Assembly (NCBI GenBank): GCA_913061075.1
Contig: CAJXSK010000001.1
Span: 186,001 to 250,000, forward strand
Reading direction: 5' to 3'
Length of the DNA stretch: 64,000 nt
Source: an uncultured Piscirickettsiaceae bacterium
Lineage (GTDB): Bacteria; Pseudomonadota; Gammaproteobacteria; Methylococcales; Cycloclasticaceae
The stretch's first letter is position 1, and each line of letters begins with the position of its first letter. Both the position numbers and the translations under genes were made by a program. Below, piece after piece: positions 1-9,733 of this stretch. Below the pieces are notes generated by a model, which was given only the letters and a program-made list of their open reading frames with translations, was not told the DNA's origin and made no database searches.

Positions 1-25
1 TATTAAGCGGTAGGGCTATTAGTCA

Positions 26-2872
26 ATGAGTCAGCAAGTTTTTCATCCCGGCCAGCGTTGGGTTAGTCATTCAGAGTCTGAGTTAGGCTTAGGGATGGTA
101 GAGGCCTTAGAAGGCCGTCATGTCACCATTTTTTATCCTGCAGTAGAGGAAACAAGGATATACGCCTTTAGCAACGCACCGTTAAGCAGGGTCATATATA
201 ACGTTGATGACAGTGTTCGCCACAATAATGGTGATGTATTAACGATTAACGAAACCCAAGAACACAACCATTGCATGATGTATTTGTGTACCAATGGTCA
301 AGGTGAAGACGTTATCCTGCATGAAATTGATTTGGATAGCGTTGGTGCGTTTAATGAACCTCAAAGCCGTTTGTTTACTGGTCAAATTGATAAAAATAAA
401 CGGTTTGACTTACGTCTTAAAACGTTGGACTTTCAACGTAAACTCGACCTTTCCCCAAGTTATGGATTAACGGGGCCAAGAGTACAATTACTACCCCATC
501 AATTTTACATTGCTAGCAAAGTAACCGAACGTAGTGCGCCACGTGTGTTGCTGGCAGATGAAGTTGGTTTGGGTAAAACTATCGAAGCCGGATTGATTTT
601 GCACCAACAGTTACTAACGGGTTCTATCGAACGCGCGCTGATTGTTGTGCCTGATGCATTAATACATCAATGGTTGGTTGAGCTGTTACGTCGATTTAAC
701 CTTTCGTTCACCATTTTAGATCATGAGCGTTGTGAAGCAATTCGAGAAGAAGGGGATATCAATCCGTTCGAAACGGCTCAGTTAGTGTTGTGCCAATTAT
801 CGTTTCTTTCTGAACAACCGCAATATCATGCGTTGGCAAAAGCCGCTGATTGGGATTTGATGATTGTTGATGAGGCACATCATTTATTTTGGAATGAAGA
901 TAACGTGAGCAACGAATACCGTTGTATCGAAGAATTGGCCCAAAAGACACCGGGTTTACTCTTGTTAACGGCAACACCAGAACAATTAGGTGTTACCAGC
1001 CACTTTGCGCGTTTAAGACTATTAGACCCAGACCGCTATTATGATTTGGCTGCTTTTAAAGAAGAGCAGGCAGGCTATAAAAAGATTAACGATATTATCA
1101 AGCGCTTAGTTGAAGAAACATCGCTAGAAACTGTCGTCGCAGATGTTGACATAAACCAGCAATTACTTGAATTGTTAGGTGAAGAGACGATGTCAGAAGA
1201 AGATCTGACGTTGGATGCGGTTATTGATGCACTGCTAGATAGACATGGCACAGGGCGTGTTCTGTTTAGAAACACCCGAGACAATATTGACGTGTTCTCA
1301 TCACGCGAGTTACATTCGTACGAATTACCTGCCTTAACGGTTGATGTGGAAAATGAGCCCGATGTCGATTTAGCCCTAAAAAGAGCATTGCTACCTGAAT
1401 TATTACTGGGTGATCGTTGGCTTGATTCTGATACGCGCGTTACTTGGCTACTGGATTGGTTAGCAACACATAAAGATGAAAAGGTGTTGTTAATATGTGC
1501 TCAACAACAAACGGCTGAAGAGTTGAATGCGTATTTAAAAATGCACACGGTGCTTTCATCGTCAGTATTTCATGAAGGCATGAGCTTAATTGCTAGGGAC
1601 AGAGCGGCGGCCTACTTTTCCGATATGGAAGAGGGTGCACAAATACTTATTTGTTCAGAAATTGGTAGTGAAGGCCGAAACTTTCAATTCGCACACCATT
1701 TGATATTATTCGATTTACCTTTAAACCCTGATTTATTAGAACAACGAATTGGGCGATTAGACCGAATTGGCCAAACCGACACAGTACATATTCATGTGCC
1801 CTGTATTGAAGGCTCTCCACAAACGATGTTAATGGAATGGTATGACAAGGGTCTGAATGCATTTTCGACGGTCTGTTCTACTGGGCACCATGTCTATGCG
1901 GCCGTTAAAGATGATCTTAAACAAGTATTATTAGCAGGCAAGTCAGACGAAGCATTCCAATCGGTCATTGATAAAACGGCTCTGTTAATGGAGCAAAGCA
2001 TAGAAGAGATGCAAGCGGGCCGTGATTTAATGTTGGAACTTAACTCATGCAGAACCGAACAAGCGGCGTCGATAGTAGAGGAAATCAATTTTTCATCAAG
2101 CCAGCTTGAATTGTCACAATTCATGGAAGACGTATTTGAAAACTTAGGTGTGGAGCAACAACACCATAGTGATGACAGTATCATTTTAAAACCAACAGGG
2201 CATATGCAAGCGGAAAACTTGCCAGGCTTAACTGAAGATGGTTTAACGGCAACGTTTAATCGTAAAATTGCATTATCTCGTGAAGACTTCCATTTTTTAA
2301 CATGGGAACACCCCATTGTTACTGGTGCAATGGAACAAATTATTAACAGTGATTTTGGTAATGCAACATTTTGCACGATTGCCTTGCCGCCCGTACCGGC
2401 AGGTACGTTAATTTTAGAAGCGATATTTACCACGCATTGTCCTGCGCCAAAACGCTTACAACTTCACCGCTACTTACCCAAAACAATGAAACGGGTAGTG
2501 GTAGCGTCAAATGGGCTGGATATGACCAATATCCTAAAACCAGAGCATATTGCATCTAGGCTAAGTTTCGTTAAAAAATCGGCCGCACTAAATATTATTG
2601 AACATGCACAACAGCCGATAAAAGAGTTGATTGCTAAGGCTGAAACATTGGTTGTTGATGATCAGCAAACGTTGGTTCTTGACAGCATTCAAAAAATGGA
2701 ACAGCAAGAAACACAAAACTTGGACAGGCTTGTAGCCTTGTCGCGTGTGAACCCTAGTATTCGTGAAAGTGAAATAACTCAATTAGAGTCAAAAATTAGC
2801 GACCTTAAATCTTACATTGAACGCGTATCCTTCAAATTAGATGCAATACGGGTTATATTGGTGAACGACTAA
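26..2872 (+). CDS. rapA: RNA polymerase-associated ATPase RapA (HepA)
   Basis: SWI2/SNF2-family ATPase that binds RNA polymerase and helps recycle it after transcription; cytoplasmic. The 948-residue product is close to the length of E. coli RapA (968). Visible motifs are Walker A DEVGLGKT at 178-185, the DEAH box with following HL at 282-287, and the helicase motif VI run QRIGRLDRIGQ near residue 575. The N-terminal 110 residues fit the Tudor-like domains of the family and the long C-terminal part fits the RapA-specific region. The ATG at 26 opens with MSQQVFHPGQRW, a start typical of RapA. It lies 23 bases before the next gene, with no clear terminator between. Confidence 0.96.
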   Translation: MSQQVFHPGQRWVSHSESELGLGMVEALEGRHVTIFYPAVEETRIYAFSNAPLSRVIYNVDDSVRHNNGDVLTINETQEHNHCMMYLCTNGQGEDVILHEIDLDSVGAFNEPQSRLFTGQIDKNKRFDLRLKTLDFQRKLDLSPSYGLTGPRVQLLPHQFYIASKVTERSAPRVLLADEVGLGKTIEAGLILHQQLLTGSIERALIVVPDALIHQWLVELLRRFNLSFTILDHERCEAIREEGDINPFETAQLVLCQLSFLSEQPQYHALAKAADWDLMIVDEAHHLFWNEDNVSNEYRCIEELAQKTPGLLLLTATPEQLGVTSHFARLRLLDPDRYYDLAAFKEEQAGYKKINDIIKRLVEETSLETVVADVDINQQLLELLGEETMSEEDLTLDAVIDALLDRHGTGRVLFRNTRDNIDVFSSRELHSYELPALTVDVENEPDVDLALKRALLPELLLGDRWLDSDTRVTWLLDWLATHKDEKVLLICAQQQTAEELNAYLKMHTVLSSSVFHEGMSLIARDRAAAYFSDMEEGAQILICSEIGSEGRNFQFAHHLILFDLPLNPDLLEQRIGRLDRIGQTDTVHIHVPCIEGSPQTMLMEWYDKGLNAFSTVCSTGHHVYAAVKDDLKQVLLAGKSDEAFQSVIDKTALLMEQSIEEMQAGRDLMLELNSCRTEQAASIVEEINFSSSQLELSQFMEDVFENLGVEQQHHSDDSIILKPTGHMQAENLPGLTEDGLTATFNRKIALSREDFHFLTWEHPIVTGAMEQIINSDFGNATFCTIALPPVPAGTLILEAIFTTHCPAPKRLQLHRYLPKTMKRVVVASNGLDMTNILKPEHIASRLSFVKKSAALNIIEHAQQPIKELIAKAETLVVDDQQTLVLDSIQKMEQQETQNLDRLVALSRVNPSIRESEITQLESKISDLKSYIERVSFKLDAIRVILVND

Positions 2873-2895
2873 TAACGATTGGTAATAATCAGCGG

Positions 2896-3855
2896 ATGAT
2901 GGGTTATATAAAGTATTTATTTTTAATAGGATTACTGTTTACTAATAACTTATTTGCAGCGCCTGAGTATGCTGCTAGTGGTGTAGAGATGAAAGCGGTT
3001 CAAGTCTCTGAACATGTTTGGTACGTAAAAGGGGCCTCTGGTGCAGCTACCGAAAATGAAGGCTTTATCTCAAACTCAGGGTTTGTTATCACGGAAGAGG
3101 GCGTTGTTGTTTACGATGCGCTAGGGTCGCCGTCATTAGCACAACAACTCATTGCCGAAATAAGAAAGGTAACAAACAAGCCAATTGTTAAACTGATTCT
3201 TGGTCATTATCACGCAGACCATATTTATGGTGCGCAAGTATTTAAAGAACTCGGTGCAGAAATAATAGCACCGGTTGGTGTCTATAAATACATAGATTCA
3301 GACGTTGGAATAAACCGGTTAGAAGAACGTCGTATTTCACTTTACCCGTGGGTTGATGATGATACATATATTGTTAAACCAGATAGGTTATTAGATAAAG
3401 CTGAAACATTTACCCTAGGAGGTATAACGTTTTTAATAAATGTTGTTGGCCCTGCTCATTCTGATGGTGATATGACCTTATACATAGAAAATGATCGTGT
3501 GTTATTTTCTGGTGATCTTATTTTTGAAGGGCGTGTACCTTATTTGGGCAGTTCAGATACCCGTTTTTGGCTTAAAACGTTAGAAAAAATGGAAATGCAA
3601 TCTTTGCAAGGCTTAGTGCCTGGGCATGGTGCAGCCGCTAAAGAACCAGCAAAAACAGTCTCTCTTACACGGCGCTATTTAGCCTTTATTAGAGAGAAAA
3701 TGGGCGCAGCTGTGGAAGAGTTGGAAGCGTTTGATGAGGCCTATAAACAAACAGATTGGTCTGAGTTTGCTAACTTACCTGCCTTTAAAGAGGCGAACCG
3801 AAAAAATGCTTACCAAGTATATTTATCAATGGAAGCCGAAGCGTTAGAGGACTAA
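2896..3855 (+). CDS. periplasmic metallo-beta-lactamase-fold hydrolase
   Basis: A 319-residue exported MBL-fold protein. An N-terminal signal peptide (about residues 1-21, ending FAA) is followed by the metal-binding motif HYHADH at 104-109, a later metal His in GPAHSDGD (near 187), the bridging Asp in FSGDL (near 206) and a final His in PGHG (near 243), so a dinuclear zinc site looks complete. It resembles the SoxH / quinoprotein-relay group of MBL proteins, but the substrate cannot be told. ATG at 2896 and 2899 are both possible starts. Its stop overlaps the yaaA stop on the other strand by four bases. Confidence 0.85.
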   Translation: MMGYIKYLFLIGLLFTNNLFAAPEYAASGVEMKAVQVSEHVWYVKGASGAATENEGFISNSGFVITEEGVVVYDALGSPSLAQQLIAEIRKVTNKPIVKLILGHYHADHIYGAQVFKELGAEIIAPVGVYKYIDSDVGINRLEERRISLYPWVDDDTYIVKPDRLLDKAETFTLGGITFLINVVGPAHSDGDMTLYIENDRVLFSGDLIFEGRVPYLGSSDTRFWLKTLEKMEMQSLQGLVPGHGAAAKEPAKTVSLTRRYLAFIREKMGAAVEELEAFDEAYKQTDWSEFANLPAFKEANRKNAYQVYLSMEAEALED

Positions 3856-4628
3856 GCTGCGTCCTTACGTAGAAACACCCATTCGCTTTCTGTAGACTGT
3901 TCAGCACAATAAGCATAACCGGCAGTATTAAACTGTTTAATATCGCTAGGGCTTTCAAGTCGGTTTTTAATAATATAGGCACTCATCATGCCGCGAGCTT
4001 TTTTCGCATAAAAGCTAATGATTTTATATTTGTCGTTTTTCCAGTCTTTGAACACGGGGGTAATAACAGCGGCGTTTAATAGTTTGGTTTTAACCGATTT
4101 AAAATACTCATTCGACGCTAAATTAATAAGCACAGGCATTTTCTGTTCAGCTAATTCGCCGTTAATTTTATCGGTAATTTGTGTGCCCCAAAACTCATAT
4201 AGATTTTTACCGCGCTGGTTATTGAGTTTTGTACCCATTTCAAGGCGGTAGGGTTGTATTAAATCCAATGGTTTAAGTAAGCCATATAGACCAGAAAGAA
4301 TGCGTAAGTGCCCATTTGCCCACGCCAAGTCATCTTCAGACATGCTTTGAGCAGCCATACCTTCATAAACATCACCCTTAAAGGCAAGCACGGCTTGTTT
4401 GCTGTTGGTTTCGGTGAACGGTAGCTGCCAGTCGATAAAACGATTGCTATTAAGCGTACCTAGTTTTTCACTAATACTCATCAGATTGGACACATCCGTT
4501 GGTGAGAGCGTTTTAAGCTGGTCAATTAATTCAGCCGAATCAGACAAAAAATCAGACTGTGTGAATTGTGACACGCTGGGTGGCGAATCAAAATCCAGTG
4601 TTTTAGCAGGGGAAATAACGAGCAGCAT
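3852..4628 (-). CDS. yaaA: peroxide stress protein YaaA (DUF328)
   Basis: 258 residues, matching E. coli YaaA (about 257). The N-terminus MLLVISPAKTLDF is the family hallmark. Further on it has the internal LSGLYGLLKPLD and YRLEMGT runs that typify the family. YaaA is known to limit intracellular iron and DNA/protein damage during hydrogen peroxide stress and binds DNA. It is read alone, tail to tail with the MBL hydrolase. Confidence 0.95.
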   Translation of the reverse strand: MLLVISPAKTLDFDSPPSVSQFTQSDFLSDSAELIDQLKTLSPTDVSNLMSISEKLGTLNSNRFIDWQLPFTETNSKQAVLAFKGDVYEGMAAQSMSEDDLAWANGHLRILSGLYGLLKPLDLIQPYRLEMGTKLNNQRGKNLYEFWGTQITDKINGELAEQKMPVLINLASNEYFKSVKTKLLNAAVITPVFKDWKNDKYKIISFYAKKARGMMSAYIIKNRLESPSDIKQFNTAGYAYCAEQSTESEWVFLRKDAA

Positions 4629-4771
4629 GTTAAGGCCTTGTTAATAGTGAATTGATAACATTGTACGAGGTTAAATAAAATTGTAAACGCAGTCATCGTT
4701 CACAAGTGCAAAGAAACCCATTTTTGTGTATAAAGAACACCTTATGTACAAGTTAAACACAAGGAATAATA

Positions 4772-5470
4772 ATGAGTGACCTTAAATCAATGAATATTGA
4801 CTTAGAGCCTGAAGAAGGCGGGGCTAAGAGTAAAAGTGGTTGCTTAAAAACAGCGGGCATCGTGTTAGTCACTATTATAGTGACCGCGATTGTTACCGTC
4901 TTCGTGTTAAATTATTACTTGTTCCCTAAAAAGTTTGATGAAGTAGAACTAAGCGCTAAAGAAGAAGTGGTGCTTAATCAAAAGCTTAAAAAATTTGGCT
5001 TACCAACGTTAGCTAGTAAAAACCCAAATGAAGAGCCCGTCGGTCTAGAGCCAGAAGCCTATACAGAAGTGGGTGCTAAGCGTGAAGTGGGCTTTAGCGA
5101 AAAAGAAGTGAATGCAATGTTGGCTAGAAATACAGATCTTGCGGATCAAATGGCTATCGACTTATCTGATAACCTTGCTAGTTTAAAAGTGATTATCCCC
5201 TTAGACCCAGACTTCCCTGTTATGGGCGGTAAAACGTTAAAGTTAAATGCCGGTGCAGAGTTGGCTTACAAAGATGGAAGGCCAATCGTTATTCTGAAAG
5301 GTGTTAGCTTATGGGGTGTGCCCGTGCCCAATGCATGGCTTGGCAATCTAAAAAATGTCGATTTGGTCAGCGAGTTTGGTGGTGATGAAGGATTTTGGAA
5401 ATCATTTTCTGAAGGCGTGGAGAATATCCAAGTTGAACAAGGTCAGTTAACTATTAAACTTAAAGAATAA
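4772..5470 (+). CDS. single-pass membrane protein of unknown function
   Basis: I do not recognise the family. The 232-residue protein has an acidic cytoplasmic N-terminus of about 25 residues, one strong transmembrane helix (about 27-49) and a soluble, probably periplasmic C-terminal domain of about 180 residues with alternating beta-type patterns. There are no cysteines outside the N-terminal segment and no catalytic motif. An AAGGA ribosome site lies 8-9 bases before the ATG. The following DUF411 gene begins at the base after its stop, so the two are likely cotranscribed. Function unknown. Confidence 0.75.
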   Translation: MSDLKSMNIDLEPEEGGAKSKSGCLKTAGIVLVTIIVTAIVTVFVLNYYLFPKKFDEVELSAKEEVVLNQKLKKFGLPTLASKNPNEEPVGLEPEAYTEVGAKREVGFSEKEVNAMLARNTDLADQMAIDLSDNLASLKVIIPLDPDFPVMGGKTLKLNAGAELAYKDGRPIVILKGVSLWGVPVPNAWLGNLKNVDLVSEFGGDEGFWKSFSEGVENIQVEQGQLTIKLKE

Positions 5471-5998
5471 ATGGTCGATATTATGATGAATTCGATGTTT
5501 TTAATCGCAAAAAGAACACTATGTTTGTTAGTCATTATTGGCTTGGTCGCATGTAGTGAACAAGTGACCACAACCGACGCAAAAGAAGTAGTTAGCGTTG
5601 CTCTCACAGATGTTAAATTAGATGTTTTTAAAAGCCCTACGTGTGAATGTTGTGGGCGCTGGGTTAACTACATTGATGATAAAGGTTTTGATGCCACTAC
5701 GCATCACCCCGCCGACTTGAATGCAGTTAAACAAAAATTTGGTATTGCCCCCCAATACCAATCTTGCCATACAGGTGTCTCTAAAGAAGGGTATGTATTC
5801 GAAGGGCATATACCGGCAGATATTATGCAAAAATTCTTAGTTGAAAAGCCCAAAAATGCGTTGGGTCTCGCTGTACCAGGAATGCCAATAGGTAGCCCAG
5901 GCATGGAAATGGGTGACCGGTATGATGATTACGATGTTTTACTGCTCAACAAAGACGGTAGTTCTTCTGTCTATGCCCGCATTGAACATAAAGGTTAA
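5471..5998 (+). CDS. DUF411 metal-binding lipoprotein
   Basis: 175 residues. A hydrophobic N-terminus ends in a lipobox-like LVAC (Cys about 28), so it is probably a lipoprotein. The rest is a DUF411 domain: the CECCGRW cysteine motif (near 60), QSCHTG (near 97), GHIPADI and the GLAVPGMPIGSPGMEMG segment. DUF411 proteins are usually found with copper or other metal-resistance genes and are thought to bind metal. Start choice among the ATGs at 5471, 5486, 5489 and 5498 is open; all precede the signal sequence. Confidence 0.85.
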   Translation: MVDIMMNSMFLIAKRTLCLLVIIGLVACSEQVTTTDAKEVVSVALTDVKLDVFKSPTCECCGRWVNYIDDKGFDATTHHPADLNAVKQKFGIAPQYQSCHTGVSKEGYVFEGHIPADIMQKFLVEKPKNALGLAVPGMPIGSPGMEMGDRYDDYDVLLLNKDGSSSVYARIEHKG

Positions 5999-6014
5999 TG
6001 TCGTTGCCGCGCAA

Positions 6015-6215
6015 ATGAAATATCTTTTCTTACTAGTAACATTATTTATTGTTAGCTTAACAGGCTGTACAGATGATGGCAGTGCAGCTAAAGCTAAAGA
6101 AGATAGGGCAGCCGTCTTTGATGGGCACTTAAAGGCCCTAGATAAAACGCGTAATATTGAGAATGTTTTGCAAAAAAGTGCCGATCAGCGTCAAAATAAA
6201 TTAGACGCACAGTAA
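6015..6215 (+). CDS. small lipoprotein, unknown
   Basis: 66-residue protein. I start it at the ATG at 6015 because that puts a clean lipoprotein signal first: a positively charged MK, a hydrophobic core and lipobox LTGC (Cys about 17). The open frame extends upstream into the DUF411 gene, but those codons have no signal-peptide character. The mature part is charged and probably helical, with no known domain. It starts 16 bases after the DUF411 stop and likely shares its transcript. Confidence 0.65.
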   Translation: MKYLFLLVTLFIVSLTGCTDDGSAAKAKEDRAAVFDGHLKALDKTRNIENVLQKSADQRQNKLDAQ

Positions 6216-6248
6216 ACAGTCACTGTTATTGCTCAATCTTTTTTGGAC

Positions 6249-7475
6249 TTACTGGCGGACTAATTTAGACTGGATAAGCAGCTTGTTGTGCAGAGTTTTA
6301 TGAACAGGGCACTTGTCGGCAATAATAAGTAGCTTTTGTTTCTCTTCATCTGTCAGGTTGCCTTTCAGTGTTATTTGTCGGTCAATTACATCAATCTTTT
6401 TATGTTGCTCGTCACAGGCTTGGCAATCTTCTCCATGAATGCGGCTATGGGATAATTCAACACTCACATCATCCAACGCTATTTTCTTTAAATTAGCGTA
6501 CATACGAATCGTCATCGATGTGCACGTGCCTAATGCTGCAAGCAGGTGTTCATAAGGGTCAGGCCCCAAGTTGCTCCCGCCGACAGACTTGGGTTCGTCA
6601 GCAATCCATTGGTGTGCATCCGTAGTCACGTTGCGAGTAAATTGTTGGTTTTTTTCATTAACAACGACGTTGCCAGTTGTTATGTTAGATTCTGCAGAAT
6701 TGACAATATTGAGTTCAGGTAAATACCGTTTAACCCACGTGCCAATATTTTCGGCCACATACGCAGCGTCTTCTTTTTTCGTTAAAAGATGGTCCGCATT
6801 ATCTAACGAAATAAAGCTTTTAGGATGCTTCGCGGCAACGTATATTTTTTCAGCTTCGTTAATAGAAACAGTCTGATCTAAAGGTGAATGAAACACTAAC
6901 AAGGCTTTTTTAAGTTGCCCAATATTCATCGGCTGTTGGTTCTTTAAATCATCCAAAAATTGTTTTTGAATCGTAAATTTTCGCCCTGCTAAATCAACTT
7001 CCGCAACACCGTTAGTTTCAATTTCTTCGGTTTGGCACTGAAATTGTTTCATAACATGTTGTGCATCGAATGGTGCACCTATGGTGACAACACCAATCGC
7101 CTCGGGAATATTCAACGCTGCTTGTAAAACCGCAGCGCCACCTAAACTGTGACCAATAAGTAAGGCAGGCGCATGGTAGTGCTCACGTAAATACGCTGTT
7201 GCTGCCAATAAGTCTTGAACGTTTGAGGAAAAGTTAGTGTTAGCAAAATCACCGTCACTATTGCCTAACCCAGTGAAATCAAACCGTAACACAGCGATAC
7301 CATTTTCTTTAAGGGCGCGCGAAATTCGCGTGGCCGCCGCAATGTTCTTACTGCATGTAAAACAATGAGCAAATAAAGCATACGCCTGTGTTTTGCCATC
7401 GGGTAGCTCTAGTAAACCTGATAGTGCGTCACCATTGTGACCGTTAAACTTAATTTGGATGCGTGATTGATTCAT
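6249..7475 (-). CDS. bifunctional alpha/beta hydrolase - OsmC family protein
   Basis: 408-residue two-domain fusion. Residues 1-250 are an alpha/beta hydrolase with nucleophile elbow GHSLGG, an Asp in FHSPLDQTV and a catalytic His in ADHLL. Residues about 265-408 are an OsmC/Ohr-type domain, with the two family cysteines in GTCTS and DKCPVHKTL, which would reduce organic peroxides. This fusion is known in proteobacteria. I use the ATG at 7475 rather than the upstream one at 7496, because GAGGAAAG sits just before it. It converges on the small lipoprotein gene. Confidence 0.87.
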   Translation of the reverse strand: MNQSRIQIKFNGHNGDALSGLLELPDGKTQAYALFAHCFTCSKNIAAATRISRALKENGIAVLRFDFTGLGNSDGDFANTNFSSNVQDLLAATAYLREHYHAPALLIGHSLGGAAVLQAALNIPEAIGVVTIGAPFDAQHVMKQFQCQTEEIETNGVAEVDLAGRKFTIQKQFLDDLKNQQPMNIGQLKKALLVFHSPLDQTVSINEAEKIYVAAKHPKSFISLDNADHLLTKKEDAAYVAENIGTWVKRYLPELNIVNSAESNITTGNVVVNEKNQQFTRNVTTDAHQWIADEPKSVGGSNLGPDPYEHLLAALGTCTSMTIRMYANLKKIALDDVSVELSHSRIHGEDCQACDEQHKKIDVIDRQITLKGNLTDEEKQKLLIIADKCPVHKTLHNKLLIQSKLVRQ

Positions 7476-7631
7476 CGACCTTTCCTCTTGTTTCATGTTC
7501 GTCTAGTTCTATAAACCGGCTTGGTTAAAAGAATCTTTCTTTTACATGAGATAATTGAAGCATTAATCTTTGTGTGAAAAGCCTAAAACAAATCTTGGCT
7601 GAGTGGGCTAATCAATATAAAAGCGATAAAG

Positions 7632-7970
7632 TTAAGTTGTTACCAACTGTTGAAGTTCGCTTATGTCAGTAACGGAAGTGGGGCGAATGACGCGCGCTAG
7701 TTCAATGCCATCTTTTAACAAAATCAGCGTAGGCCATAGCTTAATTTTATATGCGCGGCCTAAAGGTAAGCCTTTGCCGTCGTATGCTTTAATATGGGGT
7801 AGTTGAAGGGGGGTTAATGCGTGTTCAATGGCAGAAGCCGCCGCCACGCAATGTCCGCACCAAGGCGCACCAAATTCTAAAAAGGCATAACCACTGAGGC
7901 TGCTAATGTCTTCTACGCTGGGGTTGCTTTCTGAATAAGTGGGGTTGAATCCTATGGGGTAAACGTTCAT
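7632..7970 (-). CDS. thioredoxin-like protein
   Basis: 112-residue thioredoxin-fold protein with no signal peptide. The active site is WCGHC (Cys 38 and 41), a CGHC variant as in protein disulfide isomerases instead of CGPC. The cis-proline region LWPTLILL is present near residue 80. AAGGACAAACA before the ATG gives a good ribosome site. Likely a cytoplasmic disulfide reductase of unknown client; stand-alone unit. Confidence 0.85.
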   Translation of the reverse strand: MNVYPIGFNPTYSESNPSVEDISSLSGYAFLEFGAPWCGHCVAAASAIEHALTPLQLPHIKAYDGKGLPLGRAYKIKLWPTLILLKDGIELARVIRPTSVTDISELQQLVTT

Positions 7971-8080
7971 TGTTTGTCCTTTATGTTGTTAGGCATAAGA
8001 CCTAGCATGAAGGAACAGTTTATCCAATTAGGTGCTGAGCGAACAGGGCAAATGTTCGCTCAACAACCGGTTAAACGATT

Positions 8081-8524
8081 TTAGGCAATCGCTTGCGCTA
8101 AATACGGTTTGATATGGGATTGAGCGATGGTATCCAGTTTGATTTTACTGGACGATGTTCGAGGATTATAAAGCACCTGAATAATTTCTTTCCCTTTGCT
8201 TTTTAAATACGATTCCACCGCGATATTATGCGGGTTTTTGCCCCAATCTTCGCCCACGACAAAAATATCTACATCCAACGCCTTACAGCCAGAAACATAC
8301 TCAAGTTCATGGTAAGGGCGAACGATATCAACACAGCTCAAGGCATTCAGCATTTCAGATCGTTGATCAAGTGGAATAACAGGCATATTGGGCTTGTAAG
8401 AATGTACCACTTTGTCGGAGGCAACACCCACAGCCACAACATCACCCAATGATTCACAGTACTTTAATAAAGCAAGGTGTCCTACGTGTAATAAATCAAA
8501 CGTGCCTACGGTGTATACAATCAT
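8081..8524 (-). CDS. cytidylyltransferase family protein (TagD-like)
   Basis: 147-residue nucleotidyltransferase. HVGH at residues 13-16 is the HxGH nucleotide-binding motif, and RTSSS at 122-126 matches the second signature (RTxGIS-like). Family members activate alcohol phosphates as CDP-alcohols (CDP-glycerol, CDP-ethanolamine) or, in other branches, make ADP-heptose. The adjacent upstream gene on the same strand is a CDP-alcohol phosphatidyltransferase, 56 bases away, so I infer that this enzyme supplies its CDP substrate. AGGAG lies upstream of the ATG. The actual alcohol is not visible from sequence. Confidence 0.85.
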   Translation of the reverse strand: MIVYTVGTFDLLHVGHLALLKYCESLGDVVAVGVASDKVVHSYKPNMPVIPLDQRSEMLNALSCVDIVRPYHELEYVSGCKALDVDIFVVGEDWGKNPHNIAVESYLKSKGKEIIQVLYNPRTSSSKIKLDTIAQSHIKPYLAQAIA

Positions 8525-8580
8525 TGTGTTAATTAACTCCTAAAATAAAATAGTGTGTGTTTTATGAATCAGGTGACTTT

Positions 8581-9234
8581 TTATAAAAGTTTCCAGCCAT
8601 AAAACGCGGTTGTCGCTAGCGTATAAAACGCGAGCATATAAATATTAATGGGGTTGCCATTAAGTTTCGGTGTTTTAATTTGGGATACATTCAACGCCGC
8701 CAGTGTTAAGCCGCTAACGTAAAGAACGATAGAGAAGTTACCCATACTAAAAAGCCCTTCAAATAGAAAAATGAAAACCAGAATGATACTGTTGCTGTCC
8801 AGCGCTAATCCGGTGTACTTAGTGCCGCCAGATAAACCAAACGTATTGAAGTAACTGAGCCGTAGCGCGCTGGTCGCCAGCATGATAAAGGCACCAATTA
8901 AAAATAATGGTTCGAATTGTCCGTAGCTTAAAAGAAGAATGGCCGGCGCCGCGCCATAGTTAACAATGTCTATTAACGAATCAAGTTGCACACCAAATGT
9001 TTGGTCATCCGCCGTTCGGCCTTTCATTCTTCGCGCAATCATGCCGTCGCCCCAATCAAACGCAACGGCCCAAATCATGCCAATCATGGCGGCTTCATAA
9101 ACCCCAATAATACTGAAGTAGATAGACAAAATAGTGCAAGCTAATCCAGCAAGCGAACAGATGTTGGGTAAATCCTTTGCAAAGGAAAGAATGGTCGGTT
9201 GTTGCTCTTGGGTATCGTTGGTGTCAGTCGTCAT
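8581..9234 (-). CDS. CDP-alcohol phosphatidyltransferase family membrane protein
   Basis: 217 residues with about six hydrophobic segments. The signature runs D63-G64, A67-R68, G81, D85 and D89. The gap between AR and G is 12 residues, longer than the usual 8. Some phosphatidylserine-synthase-like enzymes share such variation. The reaction would transfer an alcohol phosphate from, or a phosphatidyl group to, a CDP-linked substrate at the inner membrane. It is first in a probable two-gene operon with the cytidylyltransferase. GAGG precedes the ATG. Confidence 0.85.
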   Translation of the reverse strand: MTTDTNDTQEQQPTILSFAKDLPNICSLAGLACTILSIYFSIIGVYEAAMIGMIWAVAFDWGDGMIARRMKGRTADDQTFGVQLDSLIDIVNYGAAPAILLLSYGQFEPLFLIGAFIMLATSALRLSYFNTFGLSGGTKYTGLALDSNSIILVFIFLFEGLFSMGNFSIVLYVSGLTLAALNVSQIKTPKLNGNPINIYMLAFYTLATTAFYGWKLL

Positions 9235-9733
9235 GGTGCCTCAAAAAGTGATGCTTAAAAACCTTGATAAATATCAAGTGCATAGAAAATATTGCCGGCA
9301 CAAAGCTAAAAATAGCAGGCGGCAAACAGCGCAGCGTAGCACTAAAACAGATACAAATTACAGATGAACAACACGGTGTTGCAAAACTCGAAGCCGGAAA
9401 TAAGTGACAACGATAGAAAGGATGAAATTGATGCTACGGTGAGAAAAAACGTAGAAAGAACAACAAGAACGCGGACTATATCACATAACTGGGTGTACGT
9501 TGGAAGGGTGTTTATATAGATTAGTTCGTCTCTAATTTAGAAGGTGTAGAGTCTACTAGAAGTATAAAAATTGTAGGGCTCATTATTGAACCAATTAAAA
9601 GGCTGGAAATGGGGAAGTTTAATTTGTTTAAATGTCGTGGGAACTCAATTGATAAGACACGAAACTATATTATTCTAAATAGGTAATGGTTATTTGAACC
9701 TAGAAAACGCAGAATATGCGAATTTTTAAAACT
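9235..9733. other. gene-free intergenic region (about 500 bases)
   Basis: No convincing gene on either strand; short frames here lack ribosome sites and family features. It lies between the start of the CDP-alcohol transferase gene and the end of the ZntB-like gene, so it should hold the promoter of the former. The only structure I see is the palindrome at 9263-9278. Confidence 0.6.
9263..9278. promoter_or_regulatory. palindrome upstream of the CDP-alcohol transferase gene
   Basis: CTTGATAAATATCAAG is a perfect inverted repeat with 6-base arms, about 30 bases before the start of the leftward gene. The position suits an operator, but nothing identifies a regulator. Confidence 0.3.

Noticed and set aside
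1894-2433. A 179-codon open frame on the minus strand
   Set aside because: It lies wholly within rapA on the opposite strand, is Ser/Cys-rich in the way of antisense shadows, and has no ribosome site.
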